DNA of 40,883 bases from Bordetella parapertussis (GTDB taxonomy: Bacteria > Cyanobacteriota > Cyanobacteriia > PCC-6307 > Cyanobiaceae). Shown here in pieces: positions 24,041 to 39,564 of the stretch. The stretch covers positions 1 to 40,883 of the forward strand of contig CALPMR020000002.1 in NCBI GenBank assembly GCA_943324725.2, written 5' to 3'. The stretch's first letter is position 1, and each line of letters opens with the position of its first letter. A program made the position numbers and the translations under genes. The notes beneath the pieces are model-generated. The model had not been told where the DNA came from. It saw only the letters and a list, made by a program, of their open reading frames with translations, and searched no databases.

Positions 24041-24631
24041 TCAGAAATGCACGCCAACGATATGGGCTTGAAAGCGAATGATCGTTTCGGTGTTGGGCGC
24101 TACCGGGCCGGCTGGAAATGGTTCCACGGAGTGGAAGTCATATTCAACGGGAGGGCTCAGATAAGAGGCAAGGAAAAGATTGGAAAAACTGCCGTCAGCC
24201 AGGGAAAAGCCAATGCCATGGCTGGTCAGTTGCCCCAGTGGCATGTCTTTGGAGGCGGGTTGGATCTTGTTGTCCACGTTGTAGGCAATCCCCGTCACTG
24301 AATCAACATTGCCGGGAATGGCCGTGCCCGCCGGTACCAGGCCCGTGATCCTGACGCCATCGCGCCTGCCTTCAATTCCCAGCACCTCATAGATGCCATC
24401 GCCATTGGCGTCTTGATCGGTGATCAGGGTGCCCCTGGCCTTGAGTCCAGCGCAGTGCTCCCCAGGTGGGACGGCTTCGTAGGACCAATCCCAGCGCAGC
24501 TCCTTCCTGGCGGGGCCATGCTGCCGCCGCGTCTTCCCCAGGGCGGCGCGGCCGATCCGCTCGCGACGGTGAACCTGGCTAAGAACAGGGTCTGCGAAGC
24601 CTGAACAGGCGTTCGCTTGGTTGTGACGCAT
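24041..24631 (-). CDS. hypothetical protein with EF-hand-like loop, N-terminus uncertain
   Basis: From ATG 24631 the product has 196 residues. The C-terminal 145 look like a beta-rich extracytoplasmic domain: ALITDQDANGDGIYEVLGIEG-type text contains a DxDxDG calcium-loop pattern (DQDANGDGIYE). It continues with GVRITGLVPAGTAIPGN and GIGFSLADGSFSNLFLASYLSPP, and ends in IIRFQAHIVGVHF. The first 50 residues are polar and basic with no signal peptide, which is odd for such a domain. A neighbouring frame shows a slightly hydrophobic stretch (QTLFLARFTVASGSAA), so a frameshift or a different start is possible. The family is not recognised. Confidence 0.5.
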   Translation of the reverse strand: MRHNQANACSGFADPVLSQVHRRERIGRAALGKTRRQHGPARKELRWDWSYEAVPPGEHCAGLKARGTLITDQDANGDGIYEVLGIEGRRDGVRITGLVPAGTAIPGNVDSVTGIAYNVDNKIQPASKDMPLGQLTSHGIGFSLADGSFSNLFLASYLSPPVEYDFHSVEPFPAGPVAPNTETIIRFQAHIVGVHF

Positions 24632-24825
24632 GGAACCCTTGTCGAGATCAGTGTTCAAAAACTACAGGGCTGGATCCTGGGCGGGCCGAGTGCTGGGGGG
24701 GGGTGAAGTTCGACCGAAGGTTGCAAAGCTGGATCGTCCCGGATTGGACGGTCGTCGCGTGTTGTCAGCCTCCGAAGCGTGAGCTCGGGCAGTGTCTTCG
24801 GGACGATGAAACGAGGAGTTGAAAA

Positions 24826-24897
<72 letters not shown>

Positions 24898-24906
24898 ATG
24901 ACTCCG

Positions 24907-24934
24907 AAAGTAGCATCCTGACGTTGTGTACCAA
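24907..24934 (-). promoter_or_regulatory. candidate promoter of tRNA-Thr
   Basis: On the minus strand, TTGGTA (complement of 24929-24934), a 16-base spacer, then TACTTT (complement of 24907-24912). The mature tRNA 5' end is nine bases downstream. It overlaps the leader of the divergent DUF3493 gene. Confidence 0.45.
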
Positions 24935-24947
24935 GTCGGCGATCCCC

Positions 24948-25229
24948 ATGGCCCAACGCCCCGGTTCCGGGTCTGATCCCGGGGCCGCCAAGCCCTTGGA
25001 TCCCGAACTGCGCCGCCGCCTGTTGCTGGAGGCCCGGACGCCCTGGCGCAGTCTGCGCCGCGGGCTGTGGTTTGCCCTGGTGGCCTCCGCTGGCCTGGGT
25101 CTGGCCACGATGGCGATGCGGGCCTCCGCCGGCGGCGAGCTGGCCTCATCCGATCTGTTGATCCAGGTCTCTGCCCTGGCCATCTTCGGCTCGCTGCTCT
25201 GGTTCGATCGCAATCGGGACAGCGGCTGA
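24948..25229 (+). CDS. DUF3493 family membrane protein
   Basis: The 93-residue product begins with a polar N-terminus. LDPELRRRLLLEARTPWRSLRR, the DUF3493 signature, follows. There are two membrane segments: GLWFALVASAGLGLATMAMR (about 44-63) and LLIQVSALAIFGSLLWF (about 72-88). The domain occurs in cyanobacteria and in plastid proteins linked to photosystem II accumulation (LPA1/REP27 type); a similar role here is inference. ATG 24948 is the start. It runs toward the leftward low-complexity-tail gene, and its last 84 bases overlap the 3' end of that gene on the opposite strand. Confidence 0.8.
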   Translation: MAQRPGSGSDPGAAKPLDPELRRRLLLEARTPWRSLRRGLWFALVASAGLGLATMAMRASAGGELASSDLLIQVSALAIFGSLLWFDRNRDSG

Positions 25230-26486
25230 GGGGACTGGTTCGCCGTCGTCAGGGCCTGGCGGGACAGCAAGGGTGGCCGTGCCAGCGGGGGCAGCCTGGG
25301 AGCCGCCGGCCGCAGCGGTGTTGGCTGGCCGGGTCGGGGCGCCCTCAGCGCCCGTGCCGGGTTCTGTGGCCGCCGATCCGAGCGATTCGATGCCCAGCGG
25401 CTCAGGCCGGGTCGCTTCCGCTGGAGTCGCTTCAGCATCCACCGCGGGCGAGAGGGCCCCGTCCTGGTCGCTCTGGCTGGCGGGAGCCGCCTGGGACGCT
25501 TGGAGGGGCTTTTCGAGGCTTGGGGCTGCGGGGGTGGGGATTGCGGGAATGCCTGCTGGGCTGTCGCTGATCGCCGTTTTGGCCGCCGCCGCAGGGGGCG
25601 CTCCAGGGGAGGCGGCGGGGGCGTCGTTCGTTGCTGCGGCACTGGTCAGGCCCTGGGCATTGGCTTCGCCCTGGGCCCTGGCCGCAGCCGACTGCTTCTG
25701 CGGCACCTGTGGCTCGAGTTCCGGGGGGGTGTGGTCTGGTTCCAGGACCGGCTTGCTGCCGCTGGCTGCGCTGTCGCCCTGCGGCTCGGCGGCCGCTGCT
25801 CCGGCCGGACTCGCGGCAGGTGCGGCCGGCGCCTTGATCGGCCCAGGCTGCTGGGAGAGCGGCCGGGCTTGTCGGGGCTGCGTCCCGGATTGCGGCCGGC
25901 GTTCGGGCAGGGAATCGATCAGCAGCAACGGCAAGCCCAGGCAGAGACGGCGGGCCTCCAGCTCCCTGGTGCTCAGCGGCGCCGCCGCCGCGATGGCCCC
26001 AGGGCTGCGGCTGAGCAGCCACAGGCTCTGCAGCAGCTGCTGCCATTGCCACAGCATCACGGCCAGCAGCAGGGCCGCCAGCAGCAAGGCCACCAGCCGG
26101 GGGCTGGCCGCCAGGGGCGAGAACGGGCCGGCGATGGCGGCGTGGTCGTCACTCCACCAGAGCAGAGCCAGCAGCAGGGCTGAACCGGCCACCAGGCCCA
26201 GCCGCAGGGCAGGGACCTCCTGCAGGGCGCTGAGTCGCTGCTGCAGCGGCCGTCGCGCCCGCAAGGGGGTCTGCAGCAACAGCAGGGACCAGACATCGGC
26301 AGGACGACGCCAGAGCCCCAGGGCCGGCAGCAGTCCGCCGAGGCCCCAGCAGAGCAGTCGCTCCAGGGCTGGTACCGGTCCTGGATCGCTGCCGGCGAGC
26401 AGCAGCAACAGCAACAGCGCCTCCAGAGGCAGCACCCCGACAGCAATCAGCTGAAGCCAGAGCAGGGGCTCGCTGCGGGCATGCAT
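25146..26486 (-). CDS. low-complexity-tail membrane protein
   Basis: The 446-residue product has a hydrophobic N-terminal half and a long disordered tail. Membrane segments lie at about residues 8-33 (LLWLQLIAVGVLPLEALLLL), 44-60, 96-115 and 130-150. From about residue 200 on, Ala, Pro, Ser, Gln and Glu dominate. The layout matches the cyanobacterial family named low-complexity tail membrane protein, found beside infB; function unknown. ATG 26486 was chosen, 24 bases after the infB stop, although the frame is open upstream within infB. The tail's end overlaps the DUF3493 gene on the other strand by 84 bases, so its last 28 residues may not be constrained. Confidence 0.75.
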   Translation of the reverse strand: MHARSEPLLWLQLIAVGVLPLEALLLLLLLAGSDPGPVPALERLLCWGLGGLLPALGLWRRPADVWSLLLLQTPLRARRPLQQRLSALQEVPALRLGLVAGSALLLALLWWSDDHAAIAGPFSPLAASPRLVALLLAALLLAVMLWQWQQLLQSLWLLSRSPGAIAAAAPLSTRELEARRLCLGLPLLLIDSLPERRPQSGTQPRQARPLSQQPGPIKAPAAPAASPAGAAAAEPQGDSAASGSKPVLEPDHTPPELEPQVPQKQSAAARAQGEANAQGLTSAAATNDAPAASPGAPPAAAAKTAISDSPAGIPAIPTPAAPSLEKPLQASQAAPASQSDQDGALSPAVDAEATPAEATRPEPLGIESLGSAATEPGTGAEGAPTRPANTAAAGGSQAAPAGTATLAVPPGPDDGEPVPSAAVPIAIEPEQRAEDGQGRDLDQQIG

Positions 26487-26509
26487 GGCGCTGGCGCTCC
26501 GGAGGGGAC

Positions 26510-30058
<3,549 letters not shown>

Positions 30059-30167
30059 TCAGGTCTCCGAAGGGGCGGGGCCACGGGTGTGCTCCGGCCG
30101 GGGCCACAGGGGCGCCGAGCGGGGCAACGGGTGTGCCACCGGGCCGCACGCACACTGCGGCCAGTGA

Positions 30168-30455
30168 TCATCTTGCCTTAGCGGTTGCGGCGTCGCTTGC
30201 CTCGAGTCGTGCGTCAAGGGTCGCGATGATGGAATCCGCAATCTGAGCGCGAAGCGACCGTTGCAGTCGCTTGCGTCGTTTGGCCTCCTCGAGGCAGGCC
30301 CGATCCGGGCAGAGATAGGCCGAGCGGCCCATTCCCAGATCGAGCGCGATGCTGCCGTCAGCCTGGCGTATCAGCCGCCAGAGCAGCTGGCGATCGCGCA
30401 GGTTGCGGCAGGCCACACAGCGGCGCAGCACCGGCCGCCGGTCCTGGGCGCTCAC
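30168..30455 (-). CDS. ylxR: YlxR family (DUF448) RNA-binding protein
   Basis: A 95-residue YlxR protein, with RRCVACRNLRDRQLLWRLIRQADG near the N-terminus and GRSAYLCPDRACLEEAKRRKRLQRSL in the middle, both family hallmarks. Members bind RNA or modulate RNase P and are placed between nusA and infB in many bacteria. The ATG overlaps the nusA stop by four bases (ATGA), so translation is probably coupled. The C-terminus is a short Ala-rich helix. Confidence 0.93.
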   Translation of the reverse strand: MSAQDRRPVLRRCVACRNLRDRQLLWRLIRQADGSIALDLGMGRSAYLCPDRACLEEAKRRKRLQRSLRAQIADSIIATLDARLEASDAATAKAR

Positions 30456-31894
30456 CGGGCCGTGTCGAGGCCGGCCTCGGCCTCGGCTTCGAGCTCAGGC
30501 TCAGTGCCGGCTGCTTCAGGAGCGGCATCGCTGCCGTCCTGGGCTTCGCCCTCGCTGTCGCCGGCTACGCCGTTGTCCTCGGCTTCGCTGTAGTCCTCCT
30601 CATCCTCGGGAAGGGGATAGAGCTCGCGCAGGCGGGCATCCTCTTCGGCCCGGATGGCCTGCTCGGTCTGGAGGCGGGCTTCCGCTTCGGCCTGCAGGGC
30701 CTCCTCTTCCTGGCGCTGGGCGATCAGACCGGACACCGTCTGGTCCTCGCTGCTCTGGTCGTACTCCTGGGCATTCTTGATGTCGATCTTCCAGCCGGTG
30801 AGACGGGCGGCCAGTCGCACGTTCTGGCCCTCGCGGCCGATCGCCAGGCTGAGCTGATCCGGCGGCACCAGCACGTGGGCGTGATGGCCGTCCGGATCCA
30901 CCAGCCGCACCATCTCGACCCGGGCGGGGCTGAGGGAGTTGGCGATGTACTGGCCCGGATCCGGCGACCAGCGGATCACGTCGATTTTTTCGCCGCGCAG
31001 TTCGTTCACCACCTGCTGGATGCGGGAGCCGCGGGCACCGATGCAGGCCCCGACCGGATCCACTTCGCGCTCGACGCTGTCGACGGCCACCTTGGTGCGG
31101 GGGCCGACCGCCCTGGACGGGGGGTTGGCTTCCCGAGCCACAGCCACAATCCGCACGGAGCCCTCCTGGATCTCGGGCACCTCATTTTCGAAGAGATACA
31201 CGACCAATCCGGCATTGGAGCGGGAGACGAACAACTGGGGGCCGCGCCGCGCCACCTCACTGACCTCCTTGAGGAACACCTTGAAGGTGGCATTGGCCCG
31301 GTAATTGTCATTGGGCAGCTGGTCGCGGCGTGGCAATTCCGCTTCCACCTCAGGCCGGCCGAGGCCGCTGCTCACACCCAGAATCACGCTCTGGCGTTCG
31401 AAGCGAATCACACGGGCGGTGAGCACGGGATCTTCGAGGTCGGCGAACTCCTCCTGGATCATGCGGCGTTGTTGGTCGCGCAGTTTCTGGGCCAGCACCT
31501 GCTTGGTGGTGGCGGCAGCCATGCGGCCGAAATCATCCTTTTCAGGGGTGACATCAAGCACGACCGTGTCACCAGTCTGAGCATCTTCGGCAACCTGGCG
31601 AACTTCGTCGATGGCGATCTGGTGATCGTCGCTTTCAACTTCCTCGACGATGATCTTGCTGGCCAGTACGCGGTATCCCTCTTCTTCGAGATCAAGGGCC
31701 ACGTCGAAGTTGCTGAAATAGTCCTCCTCAAAGGGATCTTCGCTGATGCCGAGATAGAGGGTGCGGCGGTAGCGCTCATAGCCCTTGAGCAGCGCTTCAC
31801 GCAGGGCCGCCTCCACCACCTGAGTCGGCAATTTCTTCTCGTCGCTGATGTCCTCGATCAGGTTGTTCAGACCGGGGAGCAGAACCAGAGCCAT
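30452..31894 (-). CDS. nusA: transcription termination/antitermination factor NusA
   Basis: NusA binds RNA polymerase and the nascent RNA, controlling pausing, termination and antitermination. The 480-residue product has the N-terminal polymerase-binding domain (residues 1-125), then an S1 domain (VILGVSSGLGRPEVEAELPRRDQ), and KH1/KH2. Recognised KH parts are GPRTKVAVDSVEREVDPVGAC, GARGSRIQQVVNELRGEKID and LAIGREGQNVRLAARLTGWKID. After about residue 375 it has an acidic Glu/Ala-rich tail instead of the two acidic repeats of E. coli NusA, which is the cyanobacterial form. It is followed by ylxR with a four-base overlap. Confidence 0.97.
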   Translation of the reverse strand: MALVLLPGLNNLIEDISDEKKLPTQVVEAALREALLKGYERYRRTLYLGISEDPFEEDYFSNFDVALDLEEEGYRVLASKIIVEEVESDDHQIAIDEVRQVAEDAQTGDTVVLDVTPEKDDFGRMAAATTKQVLAQKLRDQQRRMIQEEFADLEDPVLTARVIRFERQSVILGVSSGLGRPEVEAELPRRDQLPNDNYRANATFKVFLKEVSEVARRGPQLFVSRSNAGLVVYLFENEVPEIQEGSVRIVAVAREANPPSRAVGPRTKVAVDSVEREVDPVGACIGARGSRIQQVVNELRGEKIDVIRWSPDPGQYIANSLSPARVEMVRLVDPDGHHAHVLVPPDQLSLAIGREGQNVRLAARLTGWKIDIKNAQEYDQSSEDQTVSGLIAQRQEEEALQAEAEARLQTEQAIRAEEDARLRELYPLPEDEEDYSEAEDNGVAGDSEGEAQDGSDAAPEAAGTEPELEAEAEAGLDTAR

Positions 31895-31954
31895 GGATTT
31901 GCAGGGGGCAGAAGAGTGGGAACAGAGGAGGGAGGCCGTAGTCGCCGGCGTGAC

Positions 31955-32470
31955 TCAGGAGTCGTCGGTGGGGCAGATCAGGCGCACAAGTGACACCTCT
32001 TCGCGGGGGATGCGCACCGTTCGCCCGCGCACGTTGAGCAGCACCATCCGCTCATCGCGGCCGAGCAGCAGGCCCTGGCGCCGCGGCGTGTCGTCAGCAT
32101 CGTGGCGTACCACTTCCACTGGAAAACCCCGGAAACTGGTGAAGTCCCGATCGGAGGCCAGCACCTCGCCGATGCCCGGGCTGCTGACTTCCAGCACATA
32201 GGCCAGGCCGAGCAGGCCCGAGGCTTCGAGGGCTTCTCCGAGAGGCGCGCTGATCTGGGCGCATTCATCAAGGTTCACATCGACGCCATCGGCCCGTTGC
32301 ACCAGAACCTGCACCGTCAGCGGGATGCGATGGCTGAGCAGCCGGATTCCGACCACCGACAGACCCGAGCCGCTGGCAACGCCGCGTACCAGTTCCTCCA
32401 GCGCTGCATCCAGGCTGCCGGAGGCTGGGGCTTCGACGTCAAGCGGCTCTGTCGCAGGCGGGCAGATCAA
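31955..32470 (-). CDS. rimP: ribosome maturation factor RimP
   Basis: RimP assists 30S subunit maturation. The product matches the family from LDAALEELVRGVASGSGLSV onward, with IPLTVQVLVQ, VNLDECAQISAPLGEALEASGLL, and YVLEVSSPGIGEVLASDRDFTSFRGFPVEV. It ends in the SH3-like domain (LLLGRDERMVLLNVRGRTVRIPREEVSLVRL). There is no ATG in frame near the conserved part. TTG 32470 gives 171 residues, a little longer than the usual 150-160. A longer frame begins at 32674, but it would cross the terminator at 32642-32676 and its extra 68 residues are Pro/Ser-rich, so it was rejected. Exact start uncertain. Confidence 0.88.
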   Translation of the reverse strand: MICPPATEPLDVEAPASGSLDAALEELVRGVASGSGLSVVGIRLLSHRIPLTVQVLVQRADGVDVNLDECAQISAPLGEALEASGLLGLAYVLEVSSPGIGEVLASDRDFTSFRGFPVEVVRHDADDTPRRQGLLLGRDERMVLLNVRGRTVRIPREEVSLVRLICPTDDS

Positions 32471-32641
32471 GGCATCGGCTGCCGTGTCGGCGCTGGCGCC
32501 TGGCGGGCCGTTTTCGGAAGGGGACTGGGGCAAGGCGACGAGCCGCGGTACTGGGTGCGGGAGGGGCTCACCCCGCCGGACCTGCAGTCGTGCAACTGCC
32601 CCTGCCTGACGTGACCTCCGCTGGGGGAGGGACTCGTGCAG

Positions 32642-32676
32642 AAAAAGGGTCGTGCCCGCGGGGCACGGGCTCACCC
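32642..32676 (-). terminator. intrinsic terminator of the small CxxC gene, overlapping its stop codon
   Basis: On the minus strand: CGTGCCC, loop CGC, GGGCACG. An outer GGGT/ACCC pair flanks the stem, and five T residues (complement of 32642-32646) follow. The TGA stop at 32671-32673 lies inside the outer arm. It separates the upstream small gene from the rimP-nusA-infB unit. Confidence 0.85.
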
Positions 32677-32979
32677 TAAGGGATCAGGTTCCGCCGTCGG
32701 GCCGAAGCTGGCAGCGACATCCAGGATCGGAGCCTCGGCGTAGTAGTCGCTGCTGCTGAGCTGACCGCGCAGGGCCGGATCCTGGTTCAGGCACTGGCCG
32801 CACTGTTCCGGGGTGCGCAGGTACTGGCAGACCCGGGCCCAGAGCTTGGCCCTGCTGCCGGGTGCCCCCTGGCTGAAGTGCACCAGATCCTTGCCCCCCA
32901 CCATTCCCTGGATCTCCACCTGGCAGAGGCTGCAGCGCTGACGCGCACCGGGAGGAATGGACGGCATGGCCGGCGGCAA
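32671..32979 (-). CDS. small conserved-looking protein with two CxxC motifs
   Basis: The 102-residue product has CSLC at about residues 16-19 and CGQCL at about 60-64, possibly a zinc site. Between them is IQGMVGGKDLVHFSQGAPGSRAKLWARVCQYLR. The C-terminal part contains SSSDYYAEAPILDVAASFG and is acidic. No family is recognised, but the composition and cysteine pairs argue for a real gene of the picocyanobacterial hypothetical type. A second ATG at 32967 would shorten it by four residues. Its stop lies within a terminator hairpin, so it forms its own unit. Confidence 0.65.
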   Translation of the reverse strand: MPPAMPSIPPGARQRCSLCQVEIQGMVGGKDLVHFSQGAPGSRAKLWARVCQYLRTPEQCGQCLNQDPALRGQLSSSDYYAEAPILDVAASFGPTAEPDPLG

Positions 32980-33047
32980 ACACTGGGGGCAACTTAGGCC
33001 GCTCCAGCCGGATCAGAATCGCTTCGGCGGCAGGACGGCGAACCCGG

Positions 33048-35161
<2,114 letters not shown>

Positions 35162-35210
35162 GCGCCGCCGCCATGCTTGCTACCGTCAGCCACCTCTGAA
35201 TGTCGTTGGC

Positions 35211-35924
35211 ATGGCCGATCTGCAGGACCGCATGAAGCAGGCCGTGGCCGCGGCCGCTGTGGAGCAGATCCAGGACGGCATGGTGGTGGGGCTGGGTTCC
35301 GGCTCCACCGCCGCCCTGATGATTCAGGGTCTCGGCGCCAGGCTGCAGCGCGGCGAGCTCCAGGACATCACCGGCGTGACCACCTCGTTTCAGGGCGAGG
35401 TGCTCGCCGCCGAGCTGGGCATTCCGCTCAAGAGCCTCAACGCCATCAGCCACATCGACCTGGCGATCGACGGCGCCGATGAGGTGGATCCCTCCTTTCA
35501 GTTGATCAAAGGGGGCGGTGCCTGTCACGTGCAGGAGAAGTTGGTGGCGCGGCGTGCCGCCCGCTTTGTGGTGGTGGTGGATGCCACCAAGTTGGTGGAC
35601 ACTCTGAACCTGGGCTTTTTGCTGCCGGTGGAGGTGCTCCCCGGCGCCTGGCGCCAGGTGCAGGGCCAGCTGGGCGAGCTGGGCGGTCAGGCCGAGCTGC
35701 GCATGGCCGTGCGCAAGGCGGGTCCGGTGGTGACCGACCAGGGCAATCTGGTGCTGGATGTGAAGTTCGCCGGCGGCATCAGCGATCCGCTGGCGCTGGA
35801 GAAGGAGATCAACAACCTGCCGGGAGTGCTGGAGAACGGCCTGTTCGTCAATCTCACGGACCAGGTGCTGGTGGGGGAGATTGTCGACGGGCTGCCTGGG
35901 GTGCGGAATCTGGTGAAGCGCTGA
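35211..35924 (+). CDS. rpiA: ribose-5-phosphate isomerase A
   Basis: RpiA interconverts ribose-5-phosphate and ribulose-5-phosphate in the pentose-phosphate and Calvin cycles. The 237-residue product contains [14 protein letters not shown] (phosphate loop), [25 protein letters not shown] (catalytic Asp/Glu region) and [21 protein letters not shown]. It ends in [11 protein letters not shown]...[12 protein letters not shown]. All active-site blocks are present and length is normal. Its final 71 bases overlap the C-terminal end of the GH10-like gene on the opposite strand. Confidence 0.97.
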   Translation: MADLQDRMKQAVAAAAVEQIQDGMVVGLGSGSTAALMIQGLGARLQRGELQDITGVTTSFQGEVLAAELGIPLKSLNAISHIDLAIDGADEVDPSFQLIKGGGACHVQEKLVARRAARFVVVVDATKLVDTLNLGFLLPVEVLPGAWRQVQGQLGELGGQAELRMAVRKAGPVVTDQGNLVLDVKFAGGISDPLALEKEINNLPGVLENGLFVNLTDQVLVGEIVDGLPGVRNLVKR

Positions 35925-36873
35925 GGCCACCGGGTTCAGAGGCGGCGGCTGGGAAGTGCTGCCGCGCCGACTCGTAGAAGAAGAGGTCGATGCCGGCCAC
36001 TCCCGCCTTCTTGAGCAGGGCCAGTTCCTGCTGCAGGGTGGCGGGGGCTTTGGGCTGGTGGCGCAGTCCCGCCAGCAGGCCGATGCGCAGCGGCACCCGG
36101 GCTGCGGCCTTGGCCAGGCTGGGGCTGGCCAGCTCCCGGGCCACGGCCTCAGCATCAGCGCGGTAGATCTGCACCACCACCTCGTCGACCAGGCCCCGTT
36201 CCACCCAGTTCGACCAATCGGCCAGGTAGCTGTGCAGGGAGAAGTCCTGGGGATTGGGCGCCACCGACAGGCGCACCGTGGGGCACTCCCGCCGCATCGC
36301 CTCCCGGATGGCGGCCAGCAGCTCGGTGACCTGATCGGCCCGCCAGCGGATCCAGTCCGGGTCGTTCTCGTCCGGGAGTGGTTTCTGGGTCCCGGCCGGG
36401 GTGCGGCGCCAGAGGGCCAGGGTGCCGGGGTCGTAGCCGAACGCCGCTGGGAAGCCGAGGTGATCGTCGAACTGGATGGCGTCGAAGCGGTAGCGGCGGC
36501 AGCTGTCCACCACCAGATCGACCAGAAAGCGGCGCACGTCCGGTTGGGTGGGATTGAGCCAGACCCGCTCCAGCGATGGCGATTCCTGCCAGATCGTGCT
36601 GCCATGGCGGTCCTGCAGCAGCAGCGCTTCGCGGCCCTGCAGCCAGGCTCCATCGCGGGGGGCCATCAGGCCGAACTCCAGCCAGCCCACCGCCTCCAGG
36701 CCCCGGGCGCGCAGCGCCTCAACCGTGGCCCCGACGGCATCGGGCTCGCTGAGCAGCGGATCGGGCCTCAGCCCCAGTCGGTTGTGATCGGGGGCCAGCT
36801 GGCCGTAGATCCAGCCGCCGCTGTAGATCGGCACCGCCGCCGGGCGAAAGCCATGGGCGATGAGATCGCCCAC
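35854..36873 (-). CDS. GH10-like (DUF187-type) family-10 glycosyl hydrolase, 5'-truncated
   Basis: The product from GTG 36873 has 339 residues and matches the C-terminal four fifths of the GH10-like domain: [71 protein letters not shown] and [13 protein letters not shown]. Substrates are thought to be cell-wall or storage polysaccharides. The usual start (signal peptide and RGVWLT-type strand) is missing. Upstream the frame continues only about 24 codons to a TGA near 36945, with domain-like residues before the GTG. This implies a 5' deletion. The last residues overlap rpiA antisense. Probably non-functional or altered. Confidence 0.75.
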   Translation of the reverse strand: MGDLIAHGFRPAAVPIYSGGWIYGQLAPDHNRLGLRPDPLLSEPDAVGATVEALRARGLEAVGWLEFGLMAPRDGAWLQGREALLLQDRHGSTIWQESPSLERVWLNPTQPDVRRFLVDLVVDSCRRYRFDAIQFDDHLGFPAAFGYDPGTLALWRRTPAGTQKPLPDENDPDWIRWRADQVTELLAAIREAMRRECPTVRLSVAPNPQDFSLHSYLADWSNWVERGLVDEVVVQIYRADAEAVARELASPSLAKAAARVPLRIGLLAGLRHQPKAPATLQQELALLKKAGVAGIDLFFYESARQHFPAAASEPGGLSASPDSAPQAARRQSPPPAPGP

Positions 36874-36914
36874 CCCCTGCAGCCCCTGAGCGCGTCGCTG
36901 ATGGCCCGGGGGTA

Positions 36915-37337
36915 GTGCCGGCAGCGGAGGCTCTCGGCACCTTCACCTATCCGCTCGATTTCCGCGGCGGCCTCTCCCGCTTTGTGCCGCCCGCCCGTCC
37001 CACCTTCAACTTCAGCTATCGCCACACCCTGCCCCGGGAGCTGGCCAATCTCGCCGTGCTCGGTCCGGCCGCGGGCTATGGCGGCCTCGGCGAGGGGGCC
37101 GGTCGCATCATCGAACTGAACATCTCGGTGGGACAGGGGCTGGCGACGGCCATCGCCCTGGCCTGGCAGCAGCAGTTGCCCCTGGCGGCGGTCGCTCCTG
37201 TCGCGGTGGCCTCGCGGCGCCCCGCCGGCTACGAGCCCTATGGCCGTCCCTCCCAGCGGACCATGCTGCGGGTGCTGCTCGATCGCCTTGATGCCGTGCT
37301 GCTGCAGCCGCTGCGGCCTCCTGCCGCGCCTCCGTAG
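36915..37337 (+). pseudogene. C-terminal remnant of an FAD-dependent oxidoreductase
   Basis: The 140-codon frame reads like the end of cyanobacterial FAD-dependent oxidoreductases: GTFTYPLDFRGGLSRFVPP, then FNFSYRHTLPRELANLAVLGPAAGYGG. GEGAGRIIELNISVGQGLATAIALA follows, the FAD-contacting C-terminal helix. The nucleotide-binding N-terminal domain (GxGxxG) and most of the protein are absent; upstream of GTG 36915 is unrelated sequence. It abuts the truncated GH10-like gene head to head. A tail (LLDRLDAVLLQPLRPPAAPP) is Pro-rich. Probably a non-functional remnant; family assignment from recollection, no search run. Confidence 0.7.
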
Positions 37338-37351
37338 GCGCTGGCTGGGGC

Positions 37352-39117
<1,766 letters not shown>

Positions 39118-39564
39118 CGCTCGGCCCTGTCAGCCGTGATCCTGTTCAGCTCAGCCGTGATCACGGCTCCCAGTCTTGATTGATTCGCAGGGCTGGGATT
39201 GGCTTGAGACCAAAGGTGTGTCTGTCGATCGTGGACTGATCAGCTCCCTGTCTGATCGGCATCCAAGCGCTTGCCCCGAACAGCTGCCTGTGGCCTGCTG
39301 ATCGGGGCTTGTGTGGTGTTCGGGCAGGGCTGGCCTGGGATTGTTCGATCCCCTGGGATGCTCCCAGGTGCTGGGCCTCGGGCCGGCTGGGGTCACATGC
39401 CAGGTCGAGCCGGGACTGAGGCAACGATCACTCGCTGGTCTCGTTGTTGAGCCGCGGCATGGCCTCAGCAGGCCTGGCCAGGGTCTGGATGTCCTGCCCT
39501 GTGGACCTGCTGCCCGGCGGATTCGTCACAATGACCAGACATTCCGGCCGCGGCGGCGGATTTG
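39118..39564. other. 447-base gap between rpsT and tatD with a 16-bp palindrome
   Basis: No supported gene. It holds the perfect palindrome AGCCGTGATCACGGCT (39153-39168), part of which repeats as CAGCCGTGATC at 39131-39141 and 39152-39162. The two direct copies are 21 bases apart. No T-run follows, so it may be a protein site or a weak terminator of rpsT. Frames of 80-90 codons on both strands (39161-39424 minus; 39311-39565 plus) look like shadows. Confidence 0.5.

Noticed and set aside
24018..24046. TTGACA (-35 box) on the plus strand at 24018
   Set aside because: No -10 box at 16-18 bases and no plus-strand gene follows.
35956..36915. 319-codon plus-strand open frame opposite the GH10-like gene
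   Set aside because: The minus-strand reading has clear domain motifs; the plus reading has none.
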